Shown here one piece after another: positions 16,569-26,258 of a DNA stretch of 64,000 nt. Numbering within the stretch: the stretch's first letter is position 1; each line of letters begins with the position of its first letter. Source of the DNA: JAOPZW01 sp036379935 (GTDB lineage: Bacteria; Actinomycetota; Thermoleophilia; Solirubrobacterales; Solirubrobacteraceae). Location: the NCBI GenBank assembly GCA_036379935.1, contig DASVFT010000154.1, positions 1 to 64,000 of the forward strand, in the 5' to 3' direction. The position numbers and the translations under genes were made by a program. The notes beneath the pieces are model-generated. The model was not told where the DNA came from, did no database searches, and saw only the letters and a program-made list of their open reading frames with translations.

Positions 16569-18278
16569 TCATCTGCGGACCCGCGACGCCGCGAGCGCGT
16601 TCACGATGCCGTCGCCGTAGAACCCGTTGAAGGCCGGCGTGCCTTCGCAGGTCGCGTCGAACGCCCCCGGAGCGTCGGGGTACACGAACGGCTCCTGCGC
16701 GGGGCACGGCGTGTCGGTCGCCGTCCTGCGCAGGGTCCGCTCGACCGTGTCGGGGTCGAGCGTCAGCCCCCCGCGCGACGGGTCGCGCCTGCCCTTCTGC
16801 GCCACGATGATCGCCGCGACGCCAACGGCGTGCGGGGAGGCCATCGAGGTGCCCTGGATCCACTGGTACAGCGCGCACGTGCCGTTGGCGCAGTTGCGCA
16901 CCAGCGCCGGGAAGCGCGGGCTCGGGCCGCAGGTCGTCGCCCCGTTCGGCACGCCGTTGGCGTCGACCTCGCCGCACGCGATCGCCACATTCAGCGGGTA
17001 CGGCGCGAGGATGCGGTTCTCGGGCGCGTTGTACTGCGGCGTGCCGAAGAACTCTCGCCGGTCGCCGCCCGGCGCGGCCACCGTCGTCTGCTCGACGCCG
17101 TAGTTGGAGTAGTACGCCTTGCGCGGGTACGGCGAGACCGCCGAGTTGACGGGCCCGACCGACGAGACCGACAGCACGCCCGGGGCCTCCGTCGGCAGGA
17201 CCAGGCAGCCGTTGTCGATCGTCCGCTCGTAGGCGGCGTCCGGCGGAAAGTCCGGGCTCATCGCGTCGGACGTCGGGTGGCCGAGGTCCGTCGACTCGTT
17301 GCCCTCCGCCGCGATCAGGGTGACGCCATGCGCGCGCGCGTAGTTCACGGCGCGCGTCGTGGCCTCGATGATCGTGCGCTGCTCCTGCTGCTGCTCGGGC
17401 GAGTCGGCCGGGTTGCTGGCGCAGTTGAACAGCCACGGGTCGATGAAGAACGACATGTTGACCACGTCGATGCCCGCCTGGCCCGCGTAGGTCAGGGCGT
17501 TGACCGTCGGCCCGAGCAGGAAGAACCCGGAGTCCTGGCCGGCGCGGATGTTGACGAGGTCGACCTTCGGGGCCACGCCGGCGATGCCGAGCCCGTTCAG
17601 CGCCGCGCCGATCGTGCCGGCGACGTGTGTGCCGTGGCCGTCGTCGTCCTCGTCGACGGGGTCCACGCAGCTCGGGTGCTCGCAGGGCCCGTCATCGATG
17701 CCCGGGACGGGGTTGTCGGTGGTGAAGTTCCGGCTCAGGGCGCGGTCGAAGTTCGGCGCGATGTCCGGATGGCTGCCGTCCACGCCGGTGTCCATGACCC
17801 CAACGCGCACGCCGTGGTTGCCCTGCTGGCGGGCGTAGGAGCCCGAGGGCGTGGCGCCGATGAGCTGCATGTCCCACTGCAGCCCCGAGAGTGGATCGCC
17901 GTCGACCGGCGCGTTGGGCCGTGGGCCACCACGATTGGGGGAGCCCCGCTCGCTCTCGACGTCGCGCCAGGCCGGCCTGTCGTCGCGCGGCGCCTGGCCG
18001 ATGACGCGGTTGGCCGTGGTGCCGTACAGCGCCTGCTCGGCGTCCGCCTTGTCCGCGAAGGCCGGATCCGACGAGCGCACCGTGGCGACGCCCACAGCCT
18101 TGTTCTCGGAGACGATCGTGCCGCCCGCGTCGCGGACCGCCTGGCGCGCGGCGTCGAGGCTGGCGCCGTGCTGGTAGACGACGACGTAGGTGCGCTCGCT
18201 GGCCGCGCCCGCGGCGGCGGCGCTCATCAAGAGAAGCGCGCCGGCGAGCGCTCCGGCGCGGCAGAGGAGATTGTGCAT
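16569..18278 (-). CDS. Secreted subtilisin-like serine peptidase (S8)
   Basis: The protein has 569 residues starting at ATG 18278. A signal peptide (to about residue 26, ending AAAAGAAS) is followed by an I9-type propeptide (about 29-95). The catalytic triad is complete: Asp163 in VGVMDTGVDG, His215 in DDGHGTHVAGT and Ser478 in GTSMASPHAVG. Several cysteines may form disulfides. It acts outside the cytoplasm. It is upstream of the PspC operon on the same strand, and the dyad cluster between them suggests separate control. A role in proteolysis of damaged envelope proteins is inference. Confidence 0.92.
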   Translation of the reverse strand: MHNLLCRAGALAGALLLMSAAAAGAASERTYVVVYQHGASLDAARQAVRDAGGTIVSENKAVGVATVRSSDPAFADKADAEQALYGTTANRVIGQAPRDDRPAWRDVESERGSPNRGGPRPNAPVDGDPLSGLQWDMQLIGATPSGSYARQQGNHGVRVGVMDTGVDGSHPDIAPNFDRALSRNFTTDNPVPGIDDGPCEHPSCVDPVDEDDDGHGTHVAGTIGAALNGLGIAGVAPKVDLVNIRAGQDSGFFLLGPTVNALTYAGQAGIDVVNMSFFIDPWLFNCASNPADSPEQQQEQRTIIEATTRAVNYARAHGVTLIAAEGNESTDLGHPTSDAMSPDFPPDAAYERTIDNGCLVLPTEAPGVLSVSSVGPVNSAVSPYPRKAYYSNYGVEQTTVAAPGGDRREFFGTPQYNAPENRILAPYPLNVAIACGEVDANGVPNGATTCGPSPRFPALVRNCANGTCALYQWIQGTSMASPHAVGVAAIIVAQKGRRDPSRGGLTLDPDTVERTLRRTATDTPCPAQEPFVYPDAPGAFDATCEGTPAFNGFYGDGIVNALAASRVRR

Positions 18279-18341
18279 GGGCGCTACCTACCCAGCCTGA
18301 AACGATCGCTCCCCGTTGCAGGCCGACGACGGCTGCCGCGG

Positions 18342-19580
18342 CTACGTCGCGACGATCATCCCCGCGCCGACGGTGTCGTTCGTGGCCTCGTCGATGAGGA
18401 TGAACGAGCCCGTCGCGCGGTTGCGGAGGTAGGGGTCGAAGGCCAGCGCCTTGGAGGTGCGCAGGCGCACGCGACCGATGTCGTTGAGCCCGAGCTCGGC
18501 CGCGCCGGATGCGCGGGTCAGGCTCGTGATGTCGACGCGGTCCTCGATCGCTTCGACGATCGCGCGGGCGGTGTGGGTCGCGTGCTTGATCGCGTAGCGA
18601 CCGCCGGCGCGCAGCGGCGCGTCGGCCATCCAGCACACGTCGGCCACGAGGTCGCGCGAGAGCGCGGGGCGGTCGCTCGGCCGGCAGATGAGGTCGCCGC
18701 GCGAGACGTCGACGTCGTCGGCCAGGCGCACGGTGACGCTCATGGGCGGGAAGGCGGTCTCCAGCGGGCCGTCGTAGGTGTCGATGGAGGACACCGTCGT
18801 GACCTGCTCGGAGGGCAGGACGAGGACCTCGTCGCCGGGATGCAGCACGCCGCCTCCCAGCTGGCCCGCGTACCCCCGGTAGTCGCTCTGGCCGTTGCGG
18901 ATGACGTAGGCCACCGGGAAGCGCAGCTCGTCGAGGTTGCGGTCGGCCTCGATCTCGACCGTCTCGAGGTGCTCGAGCAGCGGCAGCCCTCCGTACCACG
19001 GCATCGCGTCCGAGCGCTCGACCACGTTGTCGCCGCGCAGGGCGCTGATGGGCACGTAGGCCACGTCGCGCACCGCCAGCTGCGGGCGGAAGGCGCAGAA
19101 GTCGCGCACCACGGCGTCGAAGGCGTCCTCGGAGAAGTCCACGAGGTCCATCTTGTTGACGGCGACGAGCAGGTGCGGGATGCCGAGCAGCGAGGCGATG
19201 AAGGCGTGGCGGCGCGTCTGCTCGACGACGCCGTTGCGGGCGTCGACGAGGACGATGGCCAGGTCGGCGGTCGAGGCGCCGGTGACCATGTTGCGCGTGT
19301 ACTGCTCGTGGCCCGGCGTGTCGGCGAGGATGAACGTGCGTCGCGTGGTCGCGAAGTAGCGATAGGCCACGTCGATGGTGATGCCCTGCTCGCGCTCGGC
19401 GCGCAGGCCGTCGGTCAGGCGCGACAGGTCGAGCTCGCCGTCGCGCCCGCGCAGGTCGTCGAGCTGGTCGCCGAGGATCGCCTTGGCGTCGTGCAGCAGG
19501 CGCCCGATGAGCGTCGACTTGCCGTCGTCGACCGATCCGGCCGTGGCCAGCCGCAGCAGGTCGCTAGAAGTAACCGACAA
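18342..19580 (-). CDS. cysN: Sulfate adenylyltransferase subunit 1 (GTPase subunit)
   Basis: The protein has 412 residues. TTG 19580 is chosen because GGAGG lies 9 bases upstream, inside the end of cysD (17-base overlap). The translation-factor GTPase motifs are GSVDDGKSTLIG (G1), LADTPGHEQYTRNM (G3) and VAVNKMDLV (G4), followed by EF-Tu-like beta-barrel domains. CysN couples GTP hydrolysis to APS formation by CysD. There is no fused APS kinase (CysC) domain, in line with direct reduction of APS. It is the last gene of sir-cysH-cysD-cysN. Confidence 0.95.
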   Translation of the reverse strand: MSVTSSDLLRLATAGSVDDGKSTLIGRLLHDAKAILGDQLDDLRGRDGELDLSRLTDGLRAEREQGITIDVAYRYFATTRRTFILADTPGHEQYTRNMVTGASTADLAIVLVDARNGVVEQTRRHAFIASLLGIPHLLVAVNKMDLVDFSEDAFDAVVRDFCAFRPQLAVRDVAYVPISALRGDNVVERSDAMPWYGGLPLLEHLETVEIEADRNLDELRFPVAYVIRNGQSDYRGYAGQLGGGVLHPGDEVLVLPSEQVTTVSSIDTYDGPLETAFPPMSVTVRLADDVDVSRGDLICRPSDRPALSRDLVADVCWMADAPLRAGGRYAIKHATHTARAIVEAIEDRVDITSLTRASGAAELGLNDIGRVRLRTSKALAFDPYLRNRATGSFILIDEATNDTVGAGMIVAT

Positions 19581-20463
19581 CCTTGCGGTCCTCCATCGCC
19601 GCCTCGGACACCCTGTCGTCGGCGCGCGTCTCGCCGCGCTCGGTGATCTGCGTCGCGGCGATCTCGGCCACCACGTCGCCGAGCTCGGTCGCCGTGGAGC
19701 GCACGGCGCCCGTGCAGCTCATGTCGCCCACCGTGCGATAGCGCACGCTCTCCACGAACGGCTCCTCGCCGTCGATGAGCTCGACGAACTCCGAGACGGC
19801 GTAGAGCATCCCGTCGCGGCGGAAGACCTCGCGGTCGTGCGCGAAGTAGATCGACGGCACCTCGAGGCCCTCGGTGACGATGTACTGCCACACGTCGAGC
19901 TCGGTCCAGTTGGAGAGCGGGAAGACGCGCACGTGCTCGCCGGGGCGGATGCGCCCGTTGTAGAGGTTCCACAGCTCGGGGCGCTGGCGCTTGGGGTCCC
20001 AGCCGCCGAAGTCGTCGCGGAAGGACATGATCCGCTCCTTCGCGCGCGCTCGCTCCTCGTCGCGCCGCGCCCCGCCGAAAGCCGCGTCGAAGCCGTGCTC
20101 GGCGATGGCGTCGAGCAGCGTGGTCGTCTGCAGGCGGTTGCGCGACGCGCGCGGGCCGGTCTCCTCGACCACGCGCCCGGCGTCGATCGAGTCCTGCACG
20201 CTGGCCACGATCAGGCGCTCGCCCAGCTCGGCGACGCGCCGGTCGCGGAACTCGAGGACCTCCGGGAAGTTGTGGCCCGTGTCGACATGCATCAGCGGGA
20301 ACGGGAAGCGGGCCGGGCGGAAGGCCTTCTCGGCCAGCCGCAGGAGCACGATCGAGTCCTTGCCCCCGCTGAACAGCAGCACGGGGCGCTCCAGCTCGGC
20401 GGCGACCTCGCGCATGACGTGGATCGCCTCGGCCTCGAGCGCCTGGAGGTGCGTGAGCTTCAT
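19564..20463 (-). CDS. cysD: Sulfate adenylyltransferase subunit 2
   Basis: The protein has 299 residues, the normal length. PVLLFSGGKDSIVLLRLAEK is the PP-loop that binds ATP, and MHVDTGHNFPE, GGARRDEERARAKER and PLSNWTELDVWQYI are conserved CysD blocks. It makes adenosine 5'-phosphosulfate from sulfate and ATP together with CysN in the cytosol. ATG 20463 overlaps the cysH stop by 4 bases (ATGA), so the genes are coupled; upstream in-frame codons would overlap cysH further and are not preferred. Confidence 0.96.
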   Translation of the reverse strand: MKLTHLQALEAEAIHVMREVAAELERPVLLFSGGKDSIVLLRLAEKAFRPARFPFPLMHVDTGHNFPEVLEFRDRRVAELGERLIVASVQDSIDAGRVVEETGPRASRNRLQTTTLLDAIAEHGFDAAFGGARRDEERARAKERIMSFRDDFGGWDPKRQRPELWNLYNGRIRPGEHVRVFPLSNWTELDVWQYIVTEGLEVPSIYFAHDREVFRRDGMLYAVSEFVELIDGEEPFVESVRYRTVGDMSCTGAVRSTATELGDVVAEIAATQITERGETRADDRVSEAAMEDRKVVGYF

Positions 20464-21131
20464 GCGACGTGCAGCCCGCACTCGACCTGGTCAGTTCCCG
20501 CCCAGCGCCCTTCGCGCCCGCTGCCGGGCTGCGTGCACGGCGCGCAGCCGATCGACGCGTAGCCCTGGTCGTGCAGCGGGTGGTAGGGCAGCTCGCGCTC
20601 GAGGATGCGCTTCCACAGGTCGGCTTCGGTCCAGTCGGCCAGCGGGTTGTACTTCCACATCGAGCGCTTGGCGTCCCACTCGACGAACTCGGTGTTGGCG
20701 CGCGTCGCCGCCTGCTCGCGGCGGATCCCGGTGATCCAGGCGTCGGCCCCGTCGAGCGCTCGCTCCAGCGCGGCCACCTTGGCCTCGCCGCAGCAGATGC
20801 CATCCCCACCCACCCCGGTCCACGCGCCGGTCGCGTCCTCCACCTCGACGCGCAGTCCGAACCGCTCCTCGAACGCGCGCCATGTGGCGAGCGTCTCGGG
20901 GAAGAGCACGCCGGTGTCGATGGTCACGACGCGGGCGTGGGGCGCCACGCGCACCAGCTCTTCGACGATCACCGACTCCTCCTTCTGAAAGGAGCACAGG
21001 AAGACGAGCCGCTCGTGCTGCGCGGCCTGCGCGAGCGTGAGGGTGGCGGAGGCGGAGGGCACCGACGGCGAAGCCGTTGGTCGATGGCCGCCGGAGCCGG
21101 GCCCCTCTTGGGAATTCCTCAGACCGCGCAC
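20460..21131 (-). CDS. cysH: Adenylyl-sulfate reductase (CysH, Fe-S type)
   Basis: The protein has 223 residues from GTG 21131, with GGGGAGGG just upstream and a 13-base overlap with sir. PP-loop-fold blocks are LCSFQKEESVIVEEL, TIDTGVLFPET and WITGIRREQAATRA. The cysteine pairs in GICCGEAK and GCAPCTQ, plus the C-terminal ECGLH catalytic cysteine, mark the 4Fe-4S form that reduces APS to sulfite; PAPS reductases lack the two cysteine pairs. The N-terminus is short compared with many homologues and low in complexity. The absence of CysC in this cluster agrees with APS as substrate. Confidence 0.93.
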   Translation of the reverse strand: MRGLRNSQEGPGSGGHRPTASPSVPSASATLTLAQAAQHERLVFLCSFQKEESVIVEELVRVAPHARVVTIDTGVLFPETLATWRAFEERFGLRVEVEDATGAWTGVGGDGICCGEAKVAALERALDGADAWITGIRREQAATRANTEFVEWDAKRSMWKYNPLADWTEADLWKRILERELPYHPLHDQGYASIGCAPCTQPGSGREGRWAGTDQVECGLHVA

Positions 21132-22936
21132 TCGCCCTCCCCGCGCTGCACGACGAAGGGGACCTTGCGATCCCAGTCGATGAACTGCTCCATCGTGTCG
21201 AGGCCGAACTCGACCGGCATGGCCAGGTCGCGCGCCTCATCCTCGAACGCCGTGCTCCCGACGCGGGCGGCGAAGGCGTTGAACGGCTCGCCCTCGGTGC
21301 GCTCGCGCTCGTAGAAGCGGATCCAGCGCTCGACGGCCTCGGGAACCCGCTTGGCCGCGAGGCGCACCTTCAGGCGCCGGCCGTAGACGATCTCGCCGCC
21401 CTCGTAGTTGCCGGCGATGTGGGCCACGTAGGCCGGGATCGTGTGCTCGCCGACCCGGATCGAGGCGCCGTAGAAGCCGATGTTGGCGATGTGGTGCTGG
21501 CTGCAGCCGTTGGGGCAGCCGCTCATCTTGATGTGCAGCCCGCGGGTCAGCGGGTCGGTGATGTCCATCGCGGCCAGGCGCTCGCGCACGGCGGCGTTGA
21601 GGCCCATCGACGAGGTGATCCCGAGCTTGCACGAGTCGGTGCCCGGGCACGAGACGACGTCGCCGACCTGGTCGGCGCCCGGGTCGCCGAGGCCCAGCGC
21701 GCGCAGCGCCTCCCACACCTCGTAGACGGTCTCGTCGCGCACCCAGCGCAGGACCAGGTTCTGGTGCACCGTGGTCCGCACCCAGCCCCCGGAGTAGCGC
21801 CGCGCGAGGTCGGCCAGCGCGCGCAGCTGCTCGGGGCTGAGGTCCCCGCGCGGGACGTGGACCTGCACCGCGGAGAACCCCTTCTGGCGCTGGGCGGTGA
21901 CGTTGGACGCGCGGAAGCGCTCGAACTCGGTCCCGTCGCCGTTCGGCGAGGCGTAGGACGGCGGCACGCCGGGGGCGCGGTCCTCCTCGTCGACGTCGAG
22001 GCGCAGCCCCGCGACGTCGAAGTCGCGCTCGGCCACCCAGTCGCCCTGGCGCTCCTCGTCGACGAGCCTGCGGAACTCGTCGATGCCGATCTTGTCGACC
22101 ATGACCTTGAGGCGGGCACGCGCGCGGTTGACCCGGAGCCAGTCCTGGCGGTCGAAGATGCGCAGGACGGCTTCGGCCACCTCGAGGTACTCGCCGTCGT
22201 CAAGGCCGACGAAGTCGTAGAGCGTCGGGGCGACCCGCGGCATGATCGAGGTGCCGCCGCCGACCCGGACCTCGACGCCGCGCTCGCCGTCGCGCTCGCG
22301 GGCGATGAACGCGATGTCGTGGATGCCGGTCAGCGCGCGGTCCTCGGGAGAGGCGTCGAACGCCGTCTTGACCTTGCGCGGCATGAGCTGCGTCGTCGGG
22401 TGGCGCACGAAGTAGCGCACGTAGGCGCCGGCGTAGGGCGTGAGGTCGAAGAGCTCGTCGGGCGCCACGCCCGCCCACGGGTCGCCGGTCACGTTGCGCA
22501 CGGTGTTGCCGCACCCCTCGCGGCTCGAGAGCCCGGCGTCGGAGAGCGCGCGGATGAGCTTGGCCGCGTCGTCCAGGGGCACGTGGTGCATCTGGATGTT
22601 CTGGCGCGTGGTGATGTGGCCCTTCTTGAGCGGGACGTACTGCTCGATGACGTCCGCGAAGGCCTCCAGCTGCTCGGGCGTGATGCCGCCCATGGGCAGC
22701 TTTACCCGGATCATCTGCACGTCGGCCTGGCGCTGGCCGTAGACGCCCTGCTTCAGACGGAAGCCGATGAACTCGTTCTCCGGCGTCTCGCCGCGCAGGA
22801 ACTTCGACGACTCCGTGTCGAAGTCGTCGAACTCGCGCTCGAGGATGGGGATGACGTGACCAGGGACGTTCTCGAGGACCTCGGGATCCTCGATCGAGCC
22901 CCGGCCCTTGGCCACCGGGATGGAAGCGGGCTCCAT
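21119..22936 (-). CDS. sir: Ferredoxin-type sulfite (nitrite/sulfite) reductase
   Basis: The protein has 605 residues and starts at ATG 22936, with AAGGAG 11 bases upstream. It shows the duplicated nitrite/sulfite reductase architecture, with HITTRQNIQMHHV and REGCGNTVRNVTGDP in the first half and VHQNLVLRW and VVSCPGTDSCKLG, then SGCPNGCSQHH, in the second. The four cysteines in the last two motifs bind the 4Fe-4S cluster that bridges to siroheme. It reduces sulfite to sulfide by six electrons, probably from ferredoxin. As first gene of the unit with cysH, cysD and cysN, sulfite rather than nitrite is the likely substrate. Confidence 0.95.
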   Translation of the reverse strand: MEPASIPVAKGRGSIEDPEVLENVPGHVIPILEREFDDFDTESSKFLRGETPENEFIGFRLKQGVYGQRQADVQMIRVKLPMGGITPEQLEAFADVIEQYVPLKKGHITTRQNIQMHHVPLDDAAKLIRALSDAGLSSREGCGNTVRNVTGDPWAGVAPDELFDLTPYAGAYVRYFVRHPTTQLMPRKVKTAFDASPEDRALTGIHDIAFIARERDGERGVEVRVGGGTSIMPRVAPTLYDFVGLDDGEYLEVAEAVLRIFDRQDWLRVNRARARLKVMVDKIGIDEFRRLVDEERQGDWVAERDFDVAGLRLDVDEEDRAPGVPPSYASPNGDGTEFERFRASNVTAQRQKGFSAVQVHVPRGDLSPEQLRALADLARRYSGGWVRTTVHQNLVLRWVRDETVYEVWEALRALGLGDPGADQVGDVVSCPGTDSCKLGITSSMGLNAAVRERLAAMDITDPLTRGLHIKMSGCPNGCSQHHIANIGFYGASIRVGEHTIPAYVAHIAGNYEGGEIVYGRRLKVRLAAKRVPEAVERWIRFYERERTEGEPFNAFAARVGSTAFEDEARDLAMPVEFGLDTMEQFIDWDRKVPFVVQRGEGECAV

Positions 22937-23038
22937 GACGGGTCGGTCTCCTTGCTCGCGTGCGCGGGGGGACCACTCAACCTATCAAATGTCGACCAGG
23001 ATTCAGCCTTTTTGCGATTGGGTCTACGCTCGGGGGCC
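22937..23038. promoter_or_regulatory. Divergent promoter region between sir and the PLP decarboxylase
   Basis: This 102-base spacer is less GC-rich than its flanks. On the minus strand TAGGTT (22979-22984) is a possible -10 for the sulfate operon, about 40 bases from the start codon. On the plus strand TACGCT (23025-23030) ends 8 bases before ATG 23039. No riboswitch-like fold was recognised. Confidence 0.4.
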
Positions 23039-24439
23039 ATGAACTCGCGTGATCTGCTGACGGCCGCCGCTCACCACGCGGCCGACTTCCTCGCGACGCT
23101 TCCCGAGGCGCGCGTCGAGGCCGACGTCCTCGACGTCGAGGCCATGCGCGAAGCGCTCGCCGTCCCCCTCGCCGACGGCCCCACCGAGTCGCGGGTCGTG
23201 CTCGACGAGCTTGTCGCGGCCGCCTCGCCGGGCATCGTGCGCAGCCAGTCGCCGCGCTACTTCGGCTTCGTCATCGGCGGCGCCATGCCCGCCGCGATCG
23301 CGGCCGACGTCATGGCCGCCGCGTGGGACCAGAACGCCGGTGGCTATGCGCTGTCGCCGGCCGCGGCCGTGGCCGAGGAAGTCGCAGGCGCTTGGATCGC
23401 CGAGCTCCTCGGGCTTCCGCCGAGCGCGTCCTTCGGGCTGACCACCGGCTGCCAGATGGCGCACGTCACCTGCCTGGCCGCCGCGCGCCACGCCGTCCTC
23501 GCGGACGCCGGGTGGGACGTGGACGCGGGTGGCCTGCAGGGCGCACCGCGGGTGCGGATCGTGGTCAGCGAGGAGCGCCACGTGACCATCGACCGTGCCG
23601 CGCGGCTCCTCGGGTTCGGGAACGACGCGCTGGTGCCCGTCGCGGTCGACGCCGAGGGACGCATGGAGGTCGCGGCGCTGCGGGCGGCGCTGGCCGAGGG
23701 CGAGGGGCCGACCATCGTGTGCGCCCAGGCGGGCGACGTCAACACCGGCGGCTTCGATCCGCTGGGCGAGATCGTCGACGCCGGGCATGCCGCGGACGCC
23801 TGGGTGCACGTGGACGGCGCCTTCGGGCTGTGGGCGGCGGTCAGCGCGCGCCACCGCCACCTGGTCGACGGCGCCGAACGGGCCGACTCGTGGGCGACGG
23901 ATGCCCACAAGTGGCTCAACGTTCCCTACGACTGCGGGCTGGCCTTCGTCGCGCGTCCTGGACCGCACGCGACCGCGATGAGCGCGAGCGCCGCCTATCT
24001 GAAGTTCGCCCAGCATGGCGAGCGCGACGGCTGCGCGTGGGTGCCGGACTTCTCGCGGCGCGCCCGCGGCTTCGCGGTCTACGCGGCGCTGCGCTCGCTC
24101 GGCCGCACGGGCGTGGCCGAGCTCGTCGAGCGCTGCTGCGCGTGCGCGCGGCGCTTCGCCGAGGTGCTCGCGGCCGAGCCGCGCGTCGCCGTGCTCAACG
24201 ACGTCGTCCTCAACCAGGTGCTGGTCCGCTTCGACGACGACGACGACGTCACCGACGCGGTCGTCGCCGCGGTCCAGGCCGAGGGCACCTGCTGGATGGG
24301 CTCCACCACGTGGCGCGGGCGTCGCGCGATGAGGATCTCGGTCGCCAACTGGGCGACGCGCCTCAGTGACGTCGATCGCTCGTGCGCAGCGATCCTCGAC
24401 GCCGTTCGAGCTCCGCTCGCTCCACCGCGTTCGCGCTGA
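23039..24439 (+). CDS. PLP-dependent group II decarboxylase family protein
   Basis: The protein has 466 residues starting at ATG 23039, 8 bases after a TACGCT -10 box. SPRYFGFVIGGAMPAAIAAD, GLTTGCQMAHVTCL, AWVHVDGAFGLWAAV and DSWATDAHKWLNVPYDCG are the fold-type I blocks; the Lys in DAHKW forms the internal aldimine and the Asp in VHVDGAFG pairs with the pyridine ring. The family removes the alpha-carboxyl group of aromatic or acidic amino acids. Substrate specificity is not evident. The last 77 bases overlap the convergent sigma-factor remnant. Confidence 0.88.
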   Translation: MNSRDLLTAAAHHAADFLATLPEARVEADVLDVEAMREALAVPLADGPTESRVVLDELVAAASPGIVRSQSPRYFGFVIGGAMPAAIAADVMAAAWDQNAGGYALSPAAAVAEEVAGAWIAELLGLPPSASFGLTTGCQMAHVTCLAAARHAVLADAGWDVDAGGLQGAPRVRIVVSEERHVTIDRAARLLGFGNDALVPVAVDAEGRMEVAALRAALAEGEGPTIVCAQAGDVNTGGFDPLGEIVDAGHAADAWVHVDGAFGLWAAVSARHRHLVDGAERADSWATDAHKWLNVPYDCGLAFVARPGPHATAMSASAAYLKFAQHGERDGCAWVPDFSRRARGFAVYAALRSLGRTGVAELVERCCACARRFAEVLAAEPRVAVLNDVVLNQVLVRFDDDDDVTDAVVAAVQAEGTCWMGSTTWRGRRAMRISVANWATRLSDVDRSCAAILDAVRAPLAPPRSR

Positions 24440-25000
24440 GCTCGATGCCGCGCGCGTACGCGCGGTCGGCTCCGGCGTGGTCGCCGCTGCGGCGCAGGAG
24501 CTCGGCGCGTGCGGCGTGGAAGGGCTGGTAGTCGTCGAGGTCGACGCGGTCGAGGACCGCCAGGCCGGCGCCGGGGTCTCCGGCCATGCCCAGCGCCACC
24601 GCGCGGTTGACCTCGACCACGGGCGAGGGCGGCGACGCGCGCGAGCATGCAGTACAGCGCGCTGATCTGCGGCCAGTCCACCGGCTCGGCGACGTGCAGG
24701 GCGGCGATGGCGGCCTGGAGCTGGTACGGCCCGGGGCGGCGCAGGCGCAGGGCGCGATCGAGGATGTCCTTGCCCTCCTCGATGCGCTCGAGGTCCCAGC
24801 GGCGGCGGTCCTGGTCGGGCAGCGCGACGTACGTCCCGTCGTCCGCGACGCGCGCGGCGCCGCGGGCGTCGTGGATGAGCATGAGCGCCAGCAGGCCGGA
24901 GGCCTCGGCGTGGTCGGGCATGAGCTCGGCCAGCAGGCGTGCGAGGCGGATGGCCTCGGCGCACAGGTCGGCGCGCACGAGGCGGTCCCCGGCGCTCGAC
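24363..25000 (-). pseudogene. Remnant of an ECF sigma factor (C-terminal DUF6596-type region), truncated and frameshifted
   Basis: Minus-strand translation gives LASSAGDRLVRADLCAEA, EASGLLALMLIHDARGAAR and RPGPYQLQAAIAALHV, the C-terminal TPR-like region that follows sigma-70 regions 2 and 4 in a large ECF group. Those two regions are absent: just upstream is an in-frame TGA and then the end of accE. A single extra base near 24630 shifts the frame, after which PVVEVNRAVALGMAGDPGAG to the end resumes in another frame and stops at 24363. This is a deletion plus a frameshift, so no functional sigma factor is expected. The frameshift alone could be an assembly error; the missing N-terminus cannot be explained that way. 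Confidence 0.8.
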
Positions 25001-25001
25001 G

Positions 25002-25205
25002 CTAGAGCCAGGGCTCACGTGGCGGCTGGCGCTCGACGGCCTCCAGGCGCGCTGCCTGCACCCAACCGCTGAGGCGCGGCGGCGCCGGTGCCGGGGTCGG
25101 CGCGGTGTCGCGCATGAAGCGCTCGACGGCGGCCACCACCGCGGCGGCCTCCTCGGCCGAGGCGGCGGGCGCCACGATCTGGAGCTGCGGGCGTCGATTG
25201 GGCAC
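25002..25205 (-). CDS. Probable acyl-CoA carboxylase epsilon subunit (67 aa)
   Basis: A GTG start at 25205 gives PQLQIVAPAASAEEAAAVV, a variable Pro-rich middle, then a Trp-containing AARLEAVERQ segment and REPWL at the C-terminus. The order (short beta strand, EE-A-A helix, linker, Trp-rich tail) fits the small epsilon subunit that stabilises actinobacterial acyl-CoA carboxylases. The carboxyltransferase gene lies on the same strand 1 kb upstream, separated by an opposite-strand gene. The start is 21 bases from the divergent cyclodeaminase start. The family call rests on pattern and context, not a decisive motif. Confidence 0.65.
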   Translation of the reverse strand: MPNRRPQLQIVAPAASAEEAAAVVAAVERFMRDTAPTPAPAPPRLSGWVQAARLEAVERQPPREPWL

Positions 25206-25226
25206 GGATCGCCATCATGCCAGCCC

Positions 25227-26174
<948 letters not shown>

Positions 26175-26228
26175 TAGCCGGCGCTACGTCCTGACGTCGA
26201 CCGCGACCTCGAAGAACTCGACAGACGT

Positions 26229-26248
26229 CCGCCGACGCCGTCCGGCGG
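26229..26248. terminator. Possible bidirectional terminator hairpin
   Basis: CCGCCG (26229-26234) and CGGCGG (26243-26248) form a six-pair stem with an 8-base loop between the convergent cyclodeaminase and accD genes. There is no T-tract, so the call rests on position. Confidence 0.3.
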
Positions 26249-26258
26249 CTCCGACCCG

